Assembly (NCBI RefSeq): GCF_000816845.1
Contig: NZ_CP006877.1
Location: 749,501-813,500, forward strand
DNA: 64,000 bases
Direction: 5' to 3'
DNA from: Rhizobium gallicum bv. gallicum R602sp
GTDB taxonomy: Bacteria > Pseudomonadota > Alphaproteobacteria > Rhizobiales > Rhizobiaceae
Part shown: positions 61,832 through 64,000 of the stretch, piece after piece
Layout of the letters: every line of letters begins with the position of its first letter
Position numbering within the stretch: the stretch's first letter is position 1
Position numbers and translations under genes: made by a program
The notes under the pieces: generated by a model
The model's input: only the letters and a program-made list of their open reading frames with translations
What the model was told of the DNA's origin: nothing
Database searches by the model: none

Positions 61832-63064
61832 TTAAGCGCGCTCTTCCCAGATTTTCGCCAGTTCGACGATCGTCTTGACCGCTTTCTCCATATCTTGTCG
61901 GCTGACCCATTCGAGCGGCGAGTGGAAGGCGTGGCCGCCTGCGAAGATATTGGGACAGGGCAGGCTCATGAACGAAAGCCGCGAACCATCGGTCCCGCCC
62001 CGGATGCTGCCGCGCACCGGCTCCATACCGGCGCGCCGGATTGCCTCGACGGCGTTCTCGATGATTTCCGGATGGCGGTCGAGGATGGCCTTCATGTTGC
62101 GGTACTGCGGCTTGACTTTGAAGCCGTAAGAGGAGCCGGGATAGTCCGCCATGACCTCCTTTATGATCCTCTCCAGCATGGCTTCCTTGGCCGCGAGGCC
62201 ACCGTCATTGAAGTCACGAACGATAAGGTTGAGGGCTGCTCTTTCCATCGAGCCTGTGACGCCCGTCGGGTGGACGAATCCCTCTTTGCCTTCGGTCGTC
62301 TCCGGTGCCATGTTCTTCGGCAGCCGGCTGATGATCGCGCCGGCGATCTTGATGGCGTTTTCCATCTTTCCCTTTGCGAAGCCGGGATGGATGGCCACAC
62401 CTTGAATAGTGATCTCGACGCCATCGGCGGAGAAGGTCTCGTCTTCGATATGCCCTGCCGTTTCGCCGTCCATGGTGTAGGCAAACCGGGCACCGAGCTT
62501 TTCAAGGTCGACCTTGTCGACGCCACGGCCGATTTCCTCGTCCGGCGTGAAGAGGATCTTGATCGTCCCGTGCTTGATATCCGGATTGTCGACCAGGATC
62601 TGGGCTGCCGTCATGATCTCGGCAATGCCGGCCTTGTCGTCGGCCCCGAGCAGCGTCGTACCGTCGGTGGTGATGATGTCGTTGCCGATCTGGTCGGTGA
62701 GCGCCGGATTGTCGTCAACGCGAATGATCTGCTGCGGATCGCCTGAAAGCCTAATGTCGCCGCCGCTGTAGTTCGGCACGATTTGCGGCTTGACATTCGT
62801 TCCGGTGAAGTCAGGTGCCGTATCCATATGCGAACAGAAGCAGATGACCGGCACTGGCTTGTCCACATTGGACGGAATGGTCGCATAGACATAGCCGTGT
62901 TCGTCGAGATGCGCATCCGAAAGACCGATTGCCAGCAGTTCCTCGACCAGCATACGGCCGAGGTTCTTCTGCTTATCGGTGGAAGGCTGCGTCGACGACG
63001 TAGGATCCGATTGCGTATCAATGACGACATATCGAAGGAAGCGATCGGTAACAGTATCGGTCAT
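61832..63064 (-). CDS. pepT: Peptidase T (tripeptide aminopeptidase)
   Basis: 410-residue M20-family zinc aminopeptidase that removes N-terminal residues from tripeptides. Metal-site motifs are FCSHMDTAPDFTGT, LLGADDKAGIAEIM, FTPDEEIGRGVDKVD and the late LSFMSLPCPNIFAGGHAFHSPLEW. Its stop lies within the palindrome GCGCGCTTAAGCGCGC (61826-61841), which may serve as a 3' hairpin. It is convergent with the ABC-F gene and works downstream of peptide uptake by systems such as Dpp. Confidence 0.95.
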   Translation of the reverse strand: MTDTVTDRFLRYVVIDTQSDPTSSTQPSTDKQKNLGRMLVEELLAIGLSDAHLDEHGYVYATIPSNVDKPVPVICFCSHMDTAPDFTGTNVKPQIVPNYSGGDIRLSGDPQQIIRVDDNPALTDQIGNDIITTDGTTLLGADDKAGIAEIMTAAQILVDNPDIKHGTIKILFTPDEEIGRGVDKVDLEKLGARFAYTMDGETAGHIEDETFSADGVEITIQGVAIHPGFAKGKMENAIKIAGAIISRLPKNMAPETTEGKEGFVHPTGVTGSMERAALNLIVRDFNDGGLAAKEAMLERIIKEVMADYPGSSYGFKVKPQYRNMKAILDRHPEIIENAVEAIRRAGMEPVRGSIRGGTDGSRLSFMSLPCPNIFAGGHAFHSPLEWVSRQDMEKAVKTIVELAKIWEERA

Positions 63065-63108
63065 AGGCTCAAGTCCAGTGCATGATCGTCAGCGATGGAC
63101 TGCTGTAA

Positions 63109-63140
63109 CCTTCATCCGCCTTGCGGTGAAGGCCTTTTTT
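63109..63140 (+). terminator. Orphan intrinsic terminator upstream of pepT
   Basis: CCTTCA (63109-63114) pairs with TGAAGG (63127-63132). After an unpaired T, CCGC (63116-63119) pairs with GCGG (63123-63126). CCTTTTTT follows. It is oriented rightward, yet no rightward gene ends here. Confidence 0.65.
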
Positions 63141-63167
63141 GCGCCTGTGTCAGCGCGCAGGCAGGCT

Positions 63168-63362
63168 TCGTATGGAAACGTGATCGCCGGTTTCGGCCTC
63201 GTCGCCTGGCCGGTGACAAACGGCGAAACCGGTATCCACACCTTCGTGGTCAACCGCAACGGCATCGACTATCAGGCGGATCTCGGAGGAGGCACGGAAA
63301 AGCTGGCTTCTGGCATCGAGCGGCTCAAGCCGAACGACAATTGGGCCGTGATCGAGGATTGA
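63168..63362 (+). pseudogene. Remnant of a DUF2950 protein
   Basis: Only the C-terminal 64 residues remain: SYGNVIAGFGLVAWPVTNGETG, then HTFVVNRNGIDYQADLG and a final NDNWAVIED. These match the end of DUF2950 proteins. Compared with remembered family sequence a few residues are missing after SY, and no upstream part is found before pepT. No start signal is visible, so it is probably not expressed. Confidence 0.65.
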
Positions 63363-63622
63363 GCGGATTTCACCGCAGTTCTTGGAAAGGGAATTGCGAG
63401 GAGAAATGGCTTGTTGGGAAATCTGTTGACCTCAATCCGGACCTTCATTGGCCGACACCGACACTGGTAAGTGGACTTAGAGCGGAGCCGGAGCGGAGGC
63501 CGGAGTCGTAGCCAAGCGCAGCCTCTGGTAATGAACGGCGCAGGTGGAAATATGCCGGCCGCTGCCAAAGCCGATTGCCTGCGGACGTATCGACCTCTCA
63601 TGAATTGGTGGGACAGCAGAGC
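63363..63622. other. Non-coding stretch with no recognised feature
   Basis: No frame on either strand looks like a protein, and I see no convincing promoter, terminator or RNA. A purine-rich run with repeated GGAG/GCGGAGC words lies near 63481-63510. Confidence 0.5.
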
Positions 63623-64000
63623 TCAATCCTCCGGCAGGGTGAAGACAGCGCAGGGATCAGCGATGCCGCGCAATGGGTGTTCGCCCAAGGGGATCAGGTC
63701 CGTTACCGTCTCCTTGGCGACAGCGCCCGAGATGAGCACGCTGTGACCGAGGGGCTTGCAGAGCCCTTCGAGCCGGCTGACCAGATTGACCGCGGGGCCG
63801 ATGGCGGTAAAGTCCAGCCGGTCGGCCGCGCCGATATTGCCCCATAGCATCTCTCCGAAATGCAGTGCTATGCCGAAGGGCAGCGATGGCAGGCCCTGCG
63901 CCTGCCGCGTCGCATCGAGATGAGCCATTCCGGCGCGGGCGGCGGCGACCGCGCGCAGCGCCGCGTCGCAAGCCTCGCCCGGCGCGCCGGCGGCCGGGAA
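63623..64000 (-). CDS. Class III nucleotide cyclase, C-terminal part
   Basis: The frame enters from the right edge of the window and is open for 125 residues to a TGA at 63623-63625. It shows PFGIALHFGEMLWGNIGAADRLDFTAIGPAVNLVSRLEGLCKPLG, the end of the adenylate/guanylate cyclase catalytic domain, with the conserved D-x-T-x-x-G-x-x-V-N-x-x-x-R-L. The protein probably makes cyclic AMP. Its N-terminal sensor part lies outside the window. An internal ATG at 63928 is unlikely to be the true start. Confidence 0.88.
   Translation of the reverse strand, partial: FPAAGAPGEACDAALRAVAAARAGMAHLDATRQAQGLPSLPFGIALHFGEMLWGNIGAADRLDFTAIGPAVNLVSRLEGLCKPLGHSVLISGAVAKETVTDLIPLGEHPLRGIADPCAVFTLPED

Noticed and set aside
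1..64000. CRISPR arrays, rRNA genes, prophage or intact insertion sequences
   Set aside because: Read-through found no regularly spaced repeats, no conserved rRNA sequence, no phage structural genes and no complete transposase.

Overview
The window is a GC-rich alphaproteobacterial chromosome segment. Gene content and order fit the Rhizobiaceae, most likely Rhizobium and close to the Ensifer/Sinorhizobium layout: aglR-aglEFGAK beside zwf-pgl-edd; aceA with a ScfR-type regulator; potFGHI; acsA2 next to a CbrA-type kinase and a phasin; rirA followed by dppABCDF. A tRNA-His lacking the usual extra 5' G agrees with this. No rRNA, CRISPR array, prophage or intact insertion sequence was seen. The organism call comes from recognised gene families and remembered synteny; no database search was run.

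Layout. 1-9.3 kb: end of a hypothetical gene, an IS110-like scrap, folD, then the alpha-glucoside regulon, with divergent aglR and aglEFGAK sharing two AAAGCGCTTT operators. 9.4-14 kb: a small PilZ-like protein and the convergent zwf-pgl-edd operon, which carries glucose-6-phosphate into the Entner-Doudoroff route. 14-18.1 kb: a puuB/puuA-like pair and a divergent HI0933-type flavoprotein. 18.2-23.5 kb: two methyl-accepting chemotaxis proteins. 23.6-28.9 kb: LysR and LuxR-type regulators, aceA and its divergent ScfR-like regulator, with several TTTGTAAA boxes between the last two. 29-33 kb: putrescine-type ABC transporter. 33-41.5 kb: AsmA-like protein, acetoacetyl-CoA synthetase, a 1180-residue CbrA/PdhS-type kinase and a phasin with a well-formed promoter and dyad operators.

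41.6-47.2 kb: tRNA-His, small regulators, a DUF4174 protein, mmsA, a decayed M48 peptidase gene and rirA with a candidate iron-responsive operator. 47.5-53.1 kb: dppABCDF. 53.1-55.4 kb: gntK, a SnoaL-like protein and a DadA-type oxidase. 55.5-59.8 kb: a type III polyketide synthase with an ICMT-like methyltransferase, divergent from a TPR protein-ECF sigma-anti-sigma operon. 59.8-64 kb: DUF1328 protein, ABC-F ATPase, pepT, a DUF2950 remnant and the end of a class III nucleotide cyclase.

The genes suit a soil or plant-associated heterotroph. Alpha-glucosides and gluconate feed the Entner-Doudoroff pathway. Acetate, acetoacetate, methylmalonate semialdehyde and polyamines are catabolised or stored through aceA, acsA2, mmsA, pot/puu and phasin. 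The most novel candidate is the divergent polyketide synthase/ECF sigma locus at 55.5-59.8 kb. Each side of its intergenic region carries the octamer CGAATAAA, in opposite orientation and at the same distance (54 nt) from its start codon, with a 13-bp palindrome between them. This suggests, without proving, that the ECF sigma factor controls lipid-like polyketide synthesis.
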